Shown: in pieces, positions 54,363 through 62,288 of the stretch
Position numbering within the stretch: the first letter of the stretch is position 1
How the letters are laid out: each line of letters opens with the position of its first letter
Assembly: GCA_002345205.1 (NCBI GenBank)
Contig: DDVI01000017.1
Span: forward strand, 6,532 to 70,531
Direction: 5' to 3'
Origin: Bdellovibrionaceae bacterium UBA2316
Lineage (GTDB): Bacteria; Bdellovibrionota; Bdellovibrionia; Bdellovibrionales; Bdellovibrionaceae
DNA: 64,000 nt
Notes under the pieces: model-generated
Database searches by the model: none
Seen by the model: only the letters and a program-made list of their open reading frames with translations
What the model was told of the DNA's origin: nothing
Translations under genes and position numbers: made by a program

Positions 54363-55073
54363 GATTTGGTTAATAAGTCACTCCGCAATCGAAAGAGCGG
54401 AGCAACAGGATACCAAGTCTACGAGGCAAGGCACCAGTCTTTTACCCTACTCGCGGTTCTCGTGCAAATCCTTGCGCAGGCGATTCAGACCGTTGCAACA
54501 CTTCAAAGCGTTCTTGAGAACGGCAAAGACTCCCTGAACCTAATGCGTGATCTTAACGCCGGAATCAGGAGCGGGATTGATGTCATTCGTATCATCAATC
54601 CTAACTTTAACCCTGGAGTTTATGGCGATCTCAAGGACGCAGATCGTGTCCTGGCCGCCCTTCAAGATGTCTACGGAGTTGTTCCAAAAGGCATGGACGA
54701 AGACTTAATGCGCTCACAAGATCAAAGTGTCGCTGAAGTAATTGCGATGAATCGCAATCTTTACGACTACGCCGATCAAGTGGACCGAGAGCGTGACAAG
54801 ATTATTTATCACGCTCAAGTCGTTAGTCCTCAAGGAGCCGGGAAACTTCAAAATCAAGCACTCGGAGTTTTGATCGGTGTCACCACGCAACTTCTGCGCA
54901 CTCAAAGCCAGATGCTCAAGATCATGGCCCAAAACATGGCCTACGATACGCGAAAAGAAAAGCTTTCGACTCAGAACTTTCAGGAGAACTATCAGGGACT
55001 CTCAAAGGGTTTTGATAGTCTTCCTAAAGAGACAAAACTTCCGCGTCTCAATAGCTCGGGAGGTGGCAAATGA
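54363..55073 (+). CDS. VirB5/TrbJ-like protein, exon 2
   Basis: 236 residues after the intron. Similarity to TrbJ/VirB5 begins near LLAVLVQILAQAIQTVATLQ and runs through DSLNLMRDLNAGIRSGID to the helical end. The roughly 29 codons from 54363 to about 54450 do not look like TrbJ and may be a 3' extension of the intron. They contain a hairpin CTCCGC...GCGGAG. An in-frame ATG at 54276 could give an unspliced, signal-less product. Confidence 0.65.
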   Translation, partial: DLVNKSLRNRKSGATGYQVYEARHQSFTLLAVLVQILAQAIQTVATLQSVLENGKDSLNLMRDLNAGIRSGIDVIRIINPNFNPGVYGDLKDADRVLAALQDVYGVVPKGMDEDLMRSQDQSVAEVIAMNRNLYDYADQVDRERDKIIYHAQVVSPQGAGKLQNQALGVLIGVTTQLLRTQSQMLKIMAQNMAYDTRKEKLSTQNFQENYQGLSKGFDSLPKETKLPRLNSSGGGK

Positions 55074-55942
55074 TGCCAAACCTCGAAGTGCTAGGAACTC
55101 TTGTGCGAGATCTTTATCAAGGGTTGAGTCAGCTTTTCTATTTGATGTTGCCAGTCGCAATTTTGTTCTCGGTGATCTTTGGATTTCTACGTTCAGGAGA
55201 TCCGAACTATCCAGATATTTTGAAGAGAGCCTTCGTTGCTGCTCTACTTATCGTTTCATTTCCTGAAGTTTCCAACTTCATTTTGGATGTTTGCGATGGG
55301 ATTGCATCGAAGATTGACGATATGTCAGGACTTGAAGCCTTCATGAAGATAGCTCAAGACAAATCTCTCGGCTATGCAGCCGCAAAAAAAGTTTTGCTGC
55401 TGAAGTTCGATGGGTTCTTTATGGCGATTTTGAGCTTCGCAAGTTTTGCTCTGCTCTATATCGCAAAGTATCTGACAGTCGTTCTCTACTATTTTTACTG
55501 GGGACTTTTGTCGATTGCGGCTCCGCTGATGATCCTTTGTTATATGTTTCCGTCCACTGCGAACATCACAACGAATCTCTACAAGGGCCTTATTGAAGTC
55601 GCATCTTGGAAGATCATCTGGGCGATTTTGTCGGCAATGCTGAAGTCGGTTTCGTTCGGATTCATCTATGAAAACGAACAATCCTATCTGCCACTTGTGG
55701 CGATGAATTTCATCATTGCCATCGCGCTCCTATTTACGCCGAGGATCTTGCGTTCGTTAATTGGCGAAGGTGTGCAATCGACAGCCGCAAGTATTGGAGC
55801 AACGGCCGTATCTGGCGTTCTGACCGCAGTAGCTCCAGCCGCAAAGCTTGCGCAAGGAGCGAAGCTTTCCCAGGTCATTATGCCGCGTGCTTGGAGTGTT
55901 CCCACTCAGAAATCCCATTCAACAACAAATAAACGACCTTAA
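55070..55942 (+). CDS. virB6: VirB6/TrbL-like polytopic membrane protein
   Basis: 290 residues, about six to seven membrane helices, with SIAAPLMILCYMFPS in the central helix region like VirB6/TrbL. Forms part of the inner-membrane channel. Overlaps the TrbJ gene by 4 bases. Confidence 0.75.
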   Translation: MMPNLEVLGTLVRDLYQGLSQLFYLMLPVAILFSVIFGFLRSGDPNYPDILKRAFVAALLIVSFPEVSNFILDVCDGIASKIDDMSGLEAFMKIAQDKSLGYAAAKKVLLLKFDGFFMAILSFASFALLYIAKYLTVVLYYFYWGLLSIAAPLMILCYMFPSTANITTNLYKGLIEVASWKIIWAILSAMLKSVSFGFIYENEQSYLPLVAMNFIIAIALLFTPRILRSLIGEGVQSTAASIGATAVSGVLTAVAPAAKLAQGAKLSQVIMPRAWSVPTQKSHSTTNKRP

Positions 55943-55962
55943 TGGTCAAAGGAGGTGTTTTT

Positions 55963-56553
55963 ATGAAAGATAAAATTTCAATACAACTTAGTACCTATCC
56001 AAGGGCAATGCGAGAGTTCGCTGAAGAAAATTTGAATATCAAATTTCTCTTGGGCGCTTTGCTTGCTGTTACATTTCTGATGCTCATTTTGGTTCTCTAT
56101 TTAGTTAAACAAGGACCAACAGTGATCGCACTGGAGAGCAGCGGTTCTGTCGCGACTATCGAAACAAAAGTCACGGACGCCCAAATTGAGTCGGCAGCGA
56201 AGGAATACATTCGACACCGCTATTCGTGGAATGAGCAGAATATTTCCGAAGAACTCACAAAAGCGAAATTTTTCGTCCTGCCATCATTGGTTTCAGCCTT
56301 TGAACGCTCAATGCAAGAGACGATGAAGTTCGTTAGAGAGAAAAAGGTTCGCCAACGTGTCTATCCCAAGTCTGTGACAGTTGATCTTAAAGAAAAACGA
56401 ATCAGCGTACTGGCGGATCGAATCACTGAATTTGATAACCTAAAGGCTGCAACAGAGCTTCGCTTATTACTTCAGTTCACGGTCGATGATCGGACAGTTA
56501 TCAACCCGTGGGGTGTTTATGTGACAAAAGAAACTGAGGAGGCTGCACGATGA
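55963..56553 (+). CDS. VirB8/TraE-like channel protein
   Basis: 196 residues from the ATG at 55963 (AAAGGAGGTG in front). One N-terminal membrane helix (about 25-47), then a periplasmic domain of the TraE/VirB8 type with YPKSVTVDLKEKRISV. Bridges inner membrane and the outer core. Overlaps the next gene by 4 bases. Confidence 0.72.
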   Translation: MKDKISIQLSTYPRAMREFAEENLNIKFLLGALLAVTFLMLILVLYLVKQGPTVIALESSGSVATIETKVTDAQIESAAKEYIRHRYSWNEQNISEELTKAKFFVLPSLVSAFERSMQETMKFVREKKVRQRVYPKSVTVDLKEKRISVLADRITEFDNLKAATELRLLLQFTVDDRTVINPWGVYVTKETEEAAR

Positions 56554-57260
56554 AATGTTGCATACTCCCTTTTGTTTTTTTGCTGCTTTTGACTACGACT
56601 GGTTTCGGACAGATCAGAAAAACACAAGTCAAAGAAGATGACATTCTGACGGTTAAGACAGCTTTGGGAATTGCGACTATCTTGCAGCTTCCCGAAACTA
56701 TTCAATCTGCGATAATTGGCGATCAATCAGGTTTCAAAATCGAATATCTCGATAAAGCTGTGACTATCAAGCCGCTCCGTTACGGAGCAAAGACCAATTT
56801 GTATCTTGTAACGGGATCTAGGCGTTTCAATCTCAGGCTTGTGTCTGGAAGTCAGGATCAAGCCGATTACATAGTCTATTTAAAAAAGCCAGAGCCGCCA
56901 AAACCAGAGACGAAGTGGCGCAATGTCTCACGATCTGCTTCTAGAAAGAATTTGAAGCTTTCGGTAGTTCGTATCGGTCAAGGTCCGAGCGGATTCATCT
57001 TGATTGATGCACTTCTGACATCAACTCAAGATCTGCGAACGACGATTAAGCCTGAGTCAGTTTGGATTAGACAATTGGGAAATTCCAAGGTCATCAATAG
57101 CCTTTTTATGTCCGACTCTAAAGTGGGAAAAGGCAAACCACTACGACTCGGCATTTCGCTGGCGAAATCTGATTTGGTGATCGGAAAGCCCGTAACGATT
57201 GAGGTCAATTCTGAACAATCCGTTTCACTTCAGATCTTGGAGGCGGATTTATGGAAGTAA
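56550..57260 (+). CDS. VirB9/TraK-like periplasmic protein
   Basis: 236 residues, signal peptide (to about GFGQ). The first domain has IATILQLPETIQSAIIGD and TNLYLVTGSRRFNLRL, the VirB9/TrbG/TraK pattern. Partner of VirB10 in the outer-membrane core. Overlaps the VirB10 gene by 10 bases. Confidence 0.75.
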   Translation: MKCCILPFVFLLLLTTTGFGQIRKTQVKEDDILTVKTALGIATILQLPETIQSAIIGDQSGFKIEYLDKAVTIKPLRYGAKTNLYLVTGSRRFNLRLVSGSQDQADYIVYLKKPEPPKPETKWRNVSRSASRKNLKLSVVRIGQGPSGFILIDALLTSTQDLRTTIKPESVWIRQLGNSKVINSLFMSDSKVGKGKPLRLGISLAKSDLVIGKPVTIEVNSEQSVSLQILEADLWK

Positions 57261-58213
57261 AAAAAGCCCTTTCCCTTGTCGGTGCAAAACTCAAGGAACT
57301 CAAAAAAGGAATGAAGACTTCGATCATCGAAGAGAACTCGTTCAGTAAAAAGTTTGATCTGAATTTCAAGACCATCAAGCTTTTGGTTGTCTTTGGAATC
57401 GTGGTCTTCGTCACGGTTGTATTTTTACTTCCGACAGATGTTCCTGTTGAGTTTGCCGAGAAGATTGAACGCACAGAAGAAAAGAAATTGGACTCTGGGA
57501 ACTCGCGAAATGCTCCTCAAAATCAAGATTCCGCACAAGCTCTATGGGCTGCCCCAAGAGTTACTGTTCCGAGTGGATCAGGAGGAAGCCAGATAAATTA
57601 CAACACATCAATGATTGTGGGATCTAAAAGTGGCAATGCTAAGACCGAACTGCGTTCAGGGATTCGCGTTGCATTAAAACTCATGGATAAGGTGATTGTT
57701 TCGCAAGACCCTGTGCCAATTTTGGCGGAATCCATTCTGGATTCTGTCTCTGATTCGGGCTTGAAGCTTCCAGCGGGAACACGATTCTACGGACAGGCCA
57801 GCTTTCAAAGAGGCTCAGATCGCGCTCAGATTCGGTTCGATCAAATTTCGTTACCTAGCGGACAGATCAAGCGCATTTCAGCTATTGCGCTTGATAAGGC
57901 GGGACAACCCGGAATCGGCGGAAAGGTTTTTTCTGATGGAGTCAAGAATACTGCGGGTCAGGTTCTCACGACATTTGTAGGAGGACTTGCTGCGGGAAGT
58001 ATGCAAACCGACATCATGGGTAACTCTAAAGGAGGAGTCGAAAACGGACTTCTTGGAGCCGTTGCCGCCACGGCTCAATCTCGCGCCCAAGCGTACGGCG
58101 AAAAATTAAAAACAGAAAGAGAGTGGATCGAACTCAACCCTGGGGCGGAGTGTGATGCGGTTCTGAACGAGTCTTTCAAATTACAAGAAGGAGGTGAAAA
58201 CTATGAGCAATAA
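57251..58213 (+). CDS. virB10: VirB10/TrbI-like core protein
   Basis: 320 residues: membrane helix (about 36-57), Pro/Ser-rich linker, then a beta-barrel domain with LPAGTRFYGQASFQRGSDRA and GGKVFSDGVKNTAGQ. It spans the periplasm and gates the channel. Slightly short for VirB10 (about 370). Overlaps the coupling protein gene by 11 bases. Confidence 0.82.
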   Translation: MEVKKALSLVGAKLKELKKGMKTSIIEENSFSKKFDLNFKTIKLLVVFGIVVFVTVVFLLPTDVPVEFAEKIERTEEKKLDSGNSRNAPQNQDSAQALWAAPRVTVPSGSGGSQINYNTSMIVGSKSGNAKTELRSGIRVALKLMDKVIVSQDPVPILAESILDSVSDSGLKLPAGTRFYGQASFQRGSDRAQIRFDQISLPSGQIKRISAIALDKAGQPGIGGKVFSDGVKNTAGQVLTTFVGGLAAGSMQTDIMGNSKGGVENGLLGAVAATAQSRAQAYGEKLKTEREWIELNPGAECDAVLNESFKLQEGGENYEQ

Positions 58214-59852
58214 TAAATCAGAAATGTCAGACCGAGGTTTTTTAGTTCTGACAATGGCTCTAGGAATCGCGGTCGCGTGGCTTCGATACAAAGTCCAAAT
58301 CATTACATTCATTGTTAATTGGCGAATCGTAGTGGCTACGGCAATTAGCTTGGGAGTCATCGGCTTCTTGATTTACCTTCGAGGAAAGATCCGAGCTAAG
58401 AACAAAGAGTATGACTCCGAAAACGAGATCATAACTCCTATCGAAGGCGAAGATTGCGTTTTCGCTGGTCTTTCGACAAAGGGCAAAAACGTCTACGTCA
58501 AGCAACCATTCAGAAAGATGCACACTCAGGTTGTTGGAACAACAAATGCCGGAAAGACTGAATCAGTCATTTTACCGTGGGCCATTGATGACATTAAGAA
58601 AGGTCGAGGCCTTCTTATCATTGATGGTAAGTCAGATATGAGTCTCTTAAATAAGCTTTACGCTTATGCAAAACGCCATCATCGCGAACATGACGTTCGA
58701 GTGCTCTCGCTTTGCAATGTTGGGATCAGCCACACGTTCAATCCTCTAAGTGGAGGCTCGGCACTTGAAATCACAGAACGTGTTTTCAATGCTTTCAACT
58801 TTGAAAGCGAATATTTCAAAAGCATTCAGTACGACGTGTTTCTTCATTCCCTCCTTATCTTAGAAGCTGTTGGTATTAAACCGACGCCTCTCCGAATGAT
58901 TGAGTGCATGAAAAACGAAAAGGCATTGGCCGATCTTGCAGTGGCCTCTAAAACGCCAAGGCTCCAAGTCTGGGCCGGAGAGTTTCTAAAATTGAACCGC
59001 GATGAGCGAGAACAAAGGACGAGTGGCCTTGTCGCTCAACTCCAAAGTTTTGCAGTTGGTGAAACATGTCAGGTATTCAATACGGAAATATCAGACGTCA
59101 ATCTTGAGCAGGCCCTAGAGCAAGGCGAGATTATTTATTGTCAGCTACCAGCATTGAAGATTCCAACTCTCGGAAAGGCGACTGGCAAAATGATTCTTCA
59201 ATGCCTGCAAAGTGCCGTTTCATCGAGGCATCTTGGGAAATATGAAAATCAGGGTTTCTTTTCGGTGTATCTCGATGATTTCACTGAATACCTCACACCC
59301 AGTTTCGTCACACTTTTGAACAAATCTAGAAGTGCAAATGTCGGGATCGTTTTTGCTCATCAAGCTCTAGGCGATCTTGATGGCTTGGGCGATGGTGTAA
59401 AGAACACGATTCTCACAAATTCAAATCTCAAGGTTTTCATGCGCACCAATGAGCCGGAGTCTGCCGAATACTTTTCGTCAGTTATCGGAACTATTCAGGG
59501 ATCAAAAGTAACTGAGAGACAAACCGAAGGTCTTTTCGGTAGCGAGAAGACAGGAGACGGTTCAGTTCGTGAGGTTGAAGAATTCAAGTATCATCCCAAC
59601 GTCTTCAAGCAGGAGCTTGGTGTTGGAGAGGCTGTTATGGTACTTCCTCATGCAAAAGGAAGCCTGCCAGTTCGATTGAAATTCAAAAAATCTTTCGACC
59701 TCGATGCTCCTCAAATTCCGTTAATTCAAAAATCAGAGCCAACAGGCCTTCCAAAACTTGAAAATTCAGCTCCGGCGAATCAGCCGCAGACACCCATGCG
59801 TGCTCGTGCGGATGTGATGGCGGAGCTAACCCAAGAAAAGAAGGCCGCATGA
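58203..59852 (+). CDS. virD4: VirD4/TraD-type coupling protein
   Basis: 549 residues from the ATG at 58203 (AAGGAGGTG in front). Two N-terminal membrane helices, Walker A V111-G-T-T-N-A-G-K118-T119, Walker B in VYLDDFTEYL, then LLNKSRSANVGIVFAHQAL. It brings the DNA-protein substrate to the channel. Its presence argues for DNA transfer, not only protein secretion. Confidence 0.9.
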   Translation: MSNNKSEMSDRGFLVLTMALGIAVAWLRYKVQIITFIVNWRIVVATAISLGVIGFLIYLRGKIRAKNKEYDSENEIITPIEGEDCVFAGLSTKGKNVYVKQPFRKMHTQVVGTTNAGKTESVILPWAIDDIKKGRGLLIIDGKSDMSLLNKLYAYAKRHHREHDVRVLSLCNVGISHTFNPLSGGSALEITERVFNAFNFESEYFKSIQYDVFLHSLLILEAVGIKPTPLRMIECMKNEKALADLAVASKTPRLQVWAGEFLKLNRDEREQRTSGLVAQLQSFAVGETCQVFNTEISDVNLEQALEQGEIIYCQLPALKIPTLGKATGKMILQCLQSAVSSRHLGKYENQGFFSVYLDDFTEYLTPSFVTLLNKSRSANVGIVFAHQALGDLDGLGDGVKNTILTNSNLKVFMRTNEPESAEYFSSVIGTIQGSKVTERQTEGLFGSEKTGDGSVREVEEFKYHPNVFKQELGVGEAVMVLPHAKGSLPVRLKFKKSFDLDAPQIPLIQKSEPTGLPKLENSAPANQPQTPMRARADVMAELTQEKKAA

Positions 59853-60142
59853 TGAAACGTATAAGTTTATTTCTTTCAATGCTTGTGGCTGGGTGTGCGC
59901 ACTCGCCGAAATGCGGAAATCCTGATGGCGCAAGAATCATCTTTACGGGGGAAAAGACCTGTGAGGTTCGTATTCGTCAGGTCACAATGGGGTCAGAACT
60001 TAAAATCCCACAATCTCTTAAGGGAGCTGCGCTAGTGGACTTTACCTTAGATTGGGTGGAGCCATCACTAGAATCTGGTCGAATTGAGCTAGGTCATTTT
60101 GTTTTGATTCCGTCGTCAGTTCCGAAGGAGCCAGTGCGATGA
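59849..60142 (+). CDS. Small lipoprotein of the conjugation operon
   Basis: 97 residues with a lipobox (LVAGC). Position fits a VirB7-like or TrbH-like anchor of the outer core, but similarity is not evident beyond the lipobox. Overlaps both neighbours by 4 bases. Confidence 0.65.
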   Translation: MMKRISLFLSMLVAGCAHSPKCGNPDGARIIFTGEKTCEVRIRQVTMGSELKIPQSLKGAALVDFTLDWVEPSLESGRIELGHFVLIPSSVPKEPVR

Positions 60143-60954
60143 GAACACCAAGTAAGAAGGTCATTTTAGATTCTTTAGAGTTTGCGGCTCGCTGGGGTTT
60201 TCTGACTCAGCAGATTTTTTTCGAGTTCATTTGTCAGATGAGCCAGGCGCAACAGTACCGATACTGGAGCTACCTTGTTAGTTCTGGTTTGTTTGTGAAG
60301 TCTCGTCACTCAGCGAGCAATCTAATTTTGGCAAAGAAAGGGCGCGCGGATTTTGGTGATTCAGCGCGCCCAGCACGATCTCATTTTTATATCGAACACG
60401 ACGCCATTGTCGCAAGATTTTTATTCGCCTTTGAAAGTCGAGGGCTGATCGTGAGTTCCTGGCTTGAAGATGAGTTTATGCGTAACCCTGTCGAAGCCTA
60501 TGACATTTTGGGTATGCCGCAGATTCAACGTGTGCCTGATCTGGTTTTTGATTTGAAAACTTTGAACGGTTCTACCGTTAGATGTGCGTTAGAAATCGAA
60601 AGAGTCACTAAGTCTCAATCGCGATATGCGAAAATGGCGCTGGCTTATTTGAATGCCAGCAAAATTGACGTGATCCTTTTTGGCTGCATCCATCCAACGA
60701 CAGAAAGAGTTGTGCGACGGGCTTTCAACACCTCGGCTCATTTGGAATCTAAACGAGTTCCTGGAACATTCTTGATTGATGAGTTTGATCCTGCATCGCT
60801 TGCTACAACGCTCAAATTTCACAGCAACACAATGAGTATCGAACGCTTCGTTGAAGTCGCTACAAAGCAAACGGTGCCGAGCATGAGAAAATCAGGAGAA
60901 AAACGCGAGTATGAATTCTCACGCGAGATAAATCCGAAATCGGAGGCTGCGTAA
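60139..60954 (+). CDS. Replic_Relax-like (replication-relaxation family) protein
   Basis: 271 residues. The N-terminal winged-helix-like part (WGFLTQQIFFEFI...QYRYWSYLVSSGLFV) and a C-terminal nuclease-like core with RVPDLVFDL and CALEIERVTKS recall the Replic_Relax family found on plasmids. It is the only gene of the element that could stand in for a relaxase or help at the origin of transfer. No HUH motif or MOB signature. Ends exactly before the palindrome region. Confidence 0.6.
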   Translation: MRTPSKKVILDSLEFAARWGFLTQQIFFEFICQMSQAQQYRYWSYLVSSGLFVKSRHSASNLILAKKGRADFGDSARPARSHFYIEHDAIVARFLFAFESRGLIVSSWLEDEFMRNPVEAYDILGMPQIQRVPDLVFDLKTLNGSTVRCALEIERVTKSQSRYAKMALAYLNASKIDVILFGCIHPTTERVVRRAFNTSAHLESKRVPGTFLIDEFDPASLATTLKFHSNTMSIERFVEVATKQTVPSMRKSGEKREYEFSREINPKSEAA

Positions 60955-60987
60955 TGAGTTTCCGAAGCAAATTCAACATGATCGCGG

Positions 60988-61373
60988 CCACCCAGTCCCG
61001 TCCCCCTAAATCTACGATTTTTCCTGACCACTCCCACCCAACGATGTTGGTTGAAAGTGGTCAGGAACCGGGGGACGGGACTGGGTGGAAGAGTTGGAAA
61101 ATAGAAAGGAACAATGAAGAAGAATATAAAGGGGGGAGATACAAAACGAAACAAAGAGAATTATATCAGGTAGGCAATGGGAGTTTGGATATATCGTTTG
61201 GAATTTTAGTTGTGCTCGATAGATTTGTCTCTGATCGAAGCTATCGGAAGTGCCTACCTAATACAATTCTCATCGCTCCGTATGATGAGAGTAGACGTTC
61301 CGTCTACTCTCGGCGCGGATGGGATTGCCACAAGTGGCAACCCGCTGTTCTCTGTGTCGCGCTTACGCGCGAC
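60988..61373. other. Candidate origin of transfer with giant palindrome and hairpin cluster
   Basis: 60988-61006 and 61070-61088 are perfect 19-base arms (CCACCCAGTCCCGTCCCCC). Inside are 12-base arms TTCCTGACCACT (61021-61032 with 61056-61067) and CCAAC-GAT-GTTGG (61038-61050). Further right: AGGTAGGCA (61169-61177) with TGCCTACCT (61251-61259), GAGAGTAGACG with CGTCTACTCTC (61287-61311), TTGCCAC-AA-GTGGCAA (61325-61340) and GTCGCGC-TTAC-GCGCGAC (61356-61373). No gene of good quality covers this stretch. Confidence 0.55.
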
Positions 61374-61441
61374 TGTTATCCATACTATCAAGTTACAACC
61401 AAAACAGAAAATTCAAATCATGAACCAAAGGAGGTGTCATT

Positions 61442-61843
61442 ATGAAGGAGGAAATCGAAAACATAGAAAAGAAAATGAAAACCGAAGTGCAGGTTACAAT
61501 TTCACCTGAACACGACTCAAAGTTAAGGCAAGTCGTTGAGCGAGTCGGCTCAGGTTTTGATTTGGCCAAAATCTCACGCAAGAACGTACTCGAATACATG
61601 ATCGACAAGGTAGTTGATTTATTTAATGAGGATGACACTCAAGCCATTCGTCGAAACTCGACAACCGACATGGCGTTGCTTGAACAAGAGTTGCGAGCAA
61701 TTCGTCAGTCTGGAGTCATTCCCGAGGCATTGAAAGAATACCTTTGGAAATCTAGGAACTTAACTCAAAGCTCCAAGAAACCACGAAAGACTCGACAACA
61801 AGAGTATAGCAATGCTATATCTGAAGATACGGAGGCCGCGTGA
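61442..61843 (+). CDS. Small accessory DNA-binding-like protein
   Basis: 133 residues, charged, with a short beta segment (TEVQVTISPEHDSKLRQVVE) followed by helices, like ribbon-helix-helix or MobC-type accessory proteins, though not clearly. AAAGGAGGTG in front. Next to the candidate oriT and first of a four-gene operon with the recombinase. Confidence 0.55.
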   Translation: MKEEIENIEKKMKTEVQVTISPEHDSKLRQVVERVGSGFDLAKISRKNVLEYMIDKVVDLFNEDDTQAIRRNSTTDMALLEQELRAIRQSGVIPEALKEYLWKSRNLTQSSKKPRKTRQQEYSNAISEDTEAA

Positions 61844-62091
61844 GTCCAGACGATATCAAAACATTGAGGAAGCGACTGAAACTCACGCAGAAAGATTTTT
61901 CGTATGCTTTAGGAGTTAGTAAGTTGACCATGAGCCAGTATGAAACTGGCTTTAGAAAACCAGGCCCAACAGCGTTAGTTATGCTGTTTGTATTGGAAAA
62001 TCTACCGATTCGAAAAGCACAAGAATTGATTGAATTACTTCAACATGCCGCAAGCAAAGTTGCTGTTGAAACGAAAGACTCACGGAAATGA
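61840..62091 (+). CDS. XRE-family helix-turn-helix protein
   Basis: 83 residues from a GTG start overlapping the previous gene by 4 bases. HTH KLTQKDFSYALGVSKLTMSQYE, then RKPGPTALVMLFVLE. Resembles antitoxin or excision-control regulators. Probably controls this operon or the recombinase. Confidence 0.8.
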   Translation: MSPDDIKTLRKRLKLTQKDFSYALGVSKLTMSQYETGFRKPGPTALVMLFVLENLPIRKAQELIELLQHAASKVAVETKDSRK

Positions 62092-62288
62092 GAAAGCCCC
62101 GTTATAAACGCGGGGCAAAGACCATGAAGGATGTGAAAGTGATCGAAGTTACATTTGTAAAGGATGAGTCAGGATCGAGTGCCGAACGAACTCGCGAAAT
62201 CCGTAAGCTCATTGCACAAATGATCGAGAGTTCTCACAAGCGTGGTCGTCCAGCGAAAGAGGAAGAGGAGGTTTTAAATGCAGCTTAA
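62088..62288 (+). CDS. Small basic protein
   Basis: 66 residues, with an AT-hook-like GRPAKEE near the end. Overlaps the previous gene by 4 bases and the recombinase by 11. It could be a recombination directionality factor, from position and size only. Confidence 0.5.
   Translation: MRKPRYKRGAKTMKDVKVIEVTFVKDESGSSAERTREIRKLIAQMIESSHKRGRPAKEEEEVLNAA

Noticed and set aside
60954..61445. Open frame of 163 codons starting in TAATG after the Replic_Relax-like gene
   Set aside because: It runs through the giant palindrome and all later hairpins, and its product is mostly the translation of inverted repeats. The stretch is better read as non-coding.
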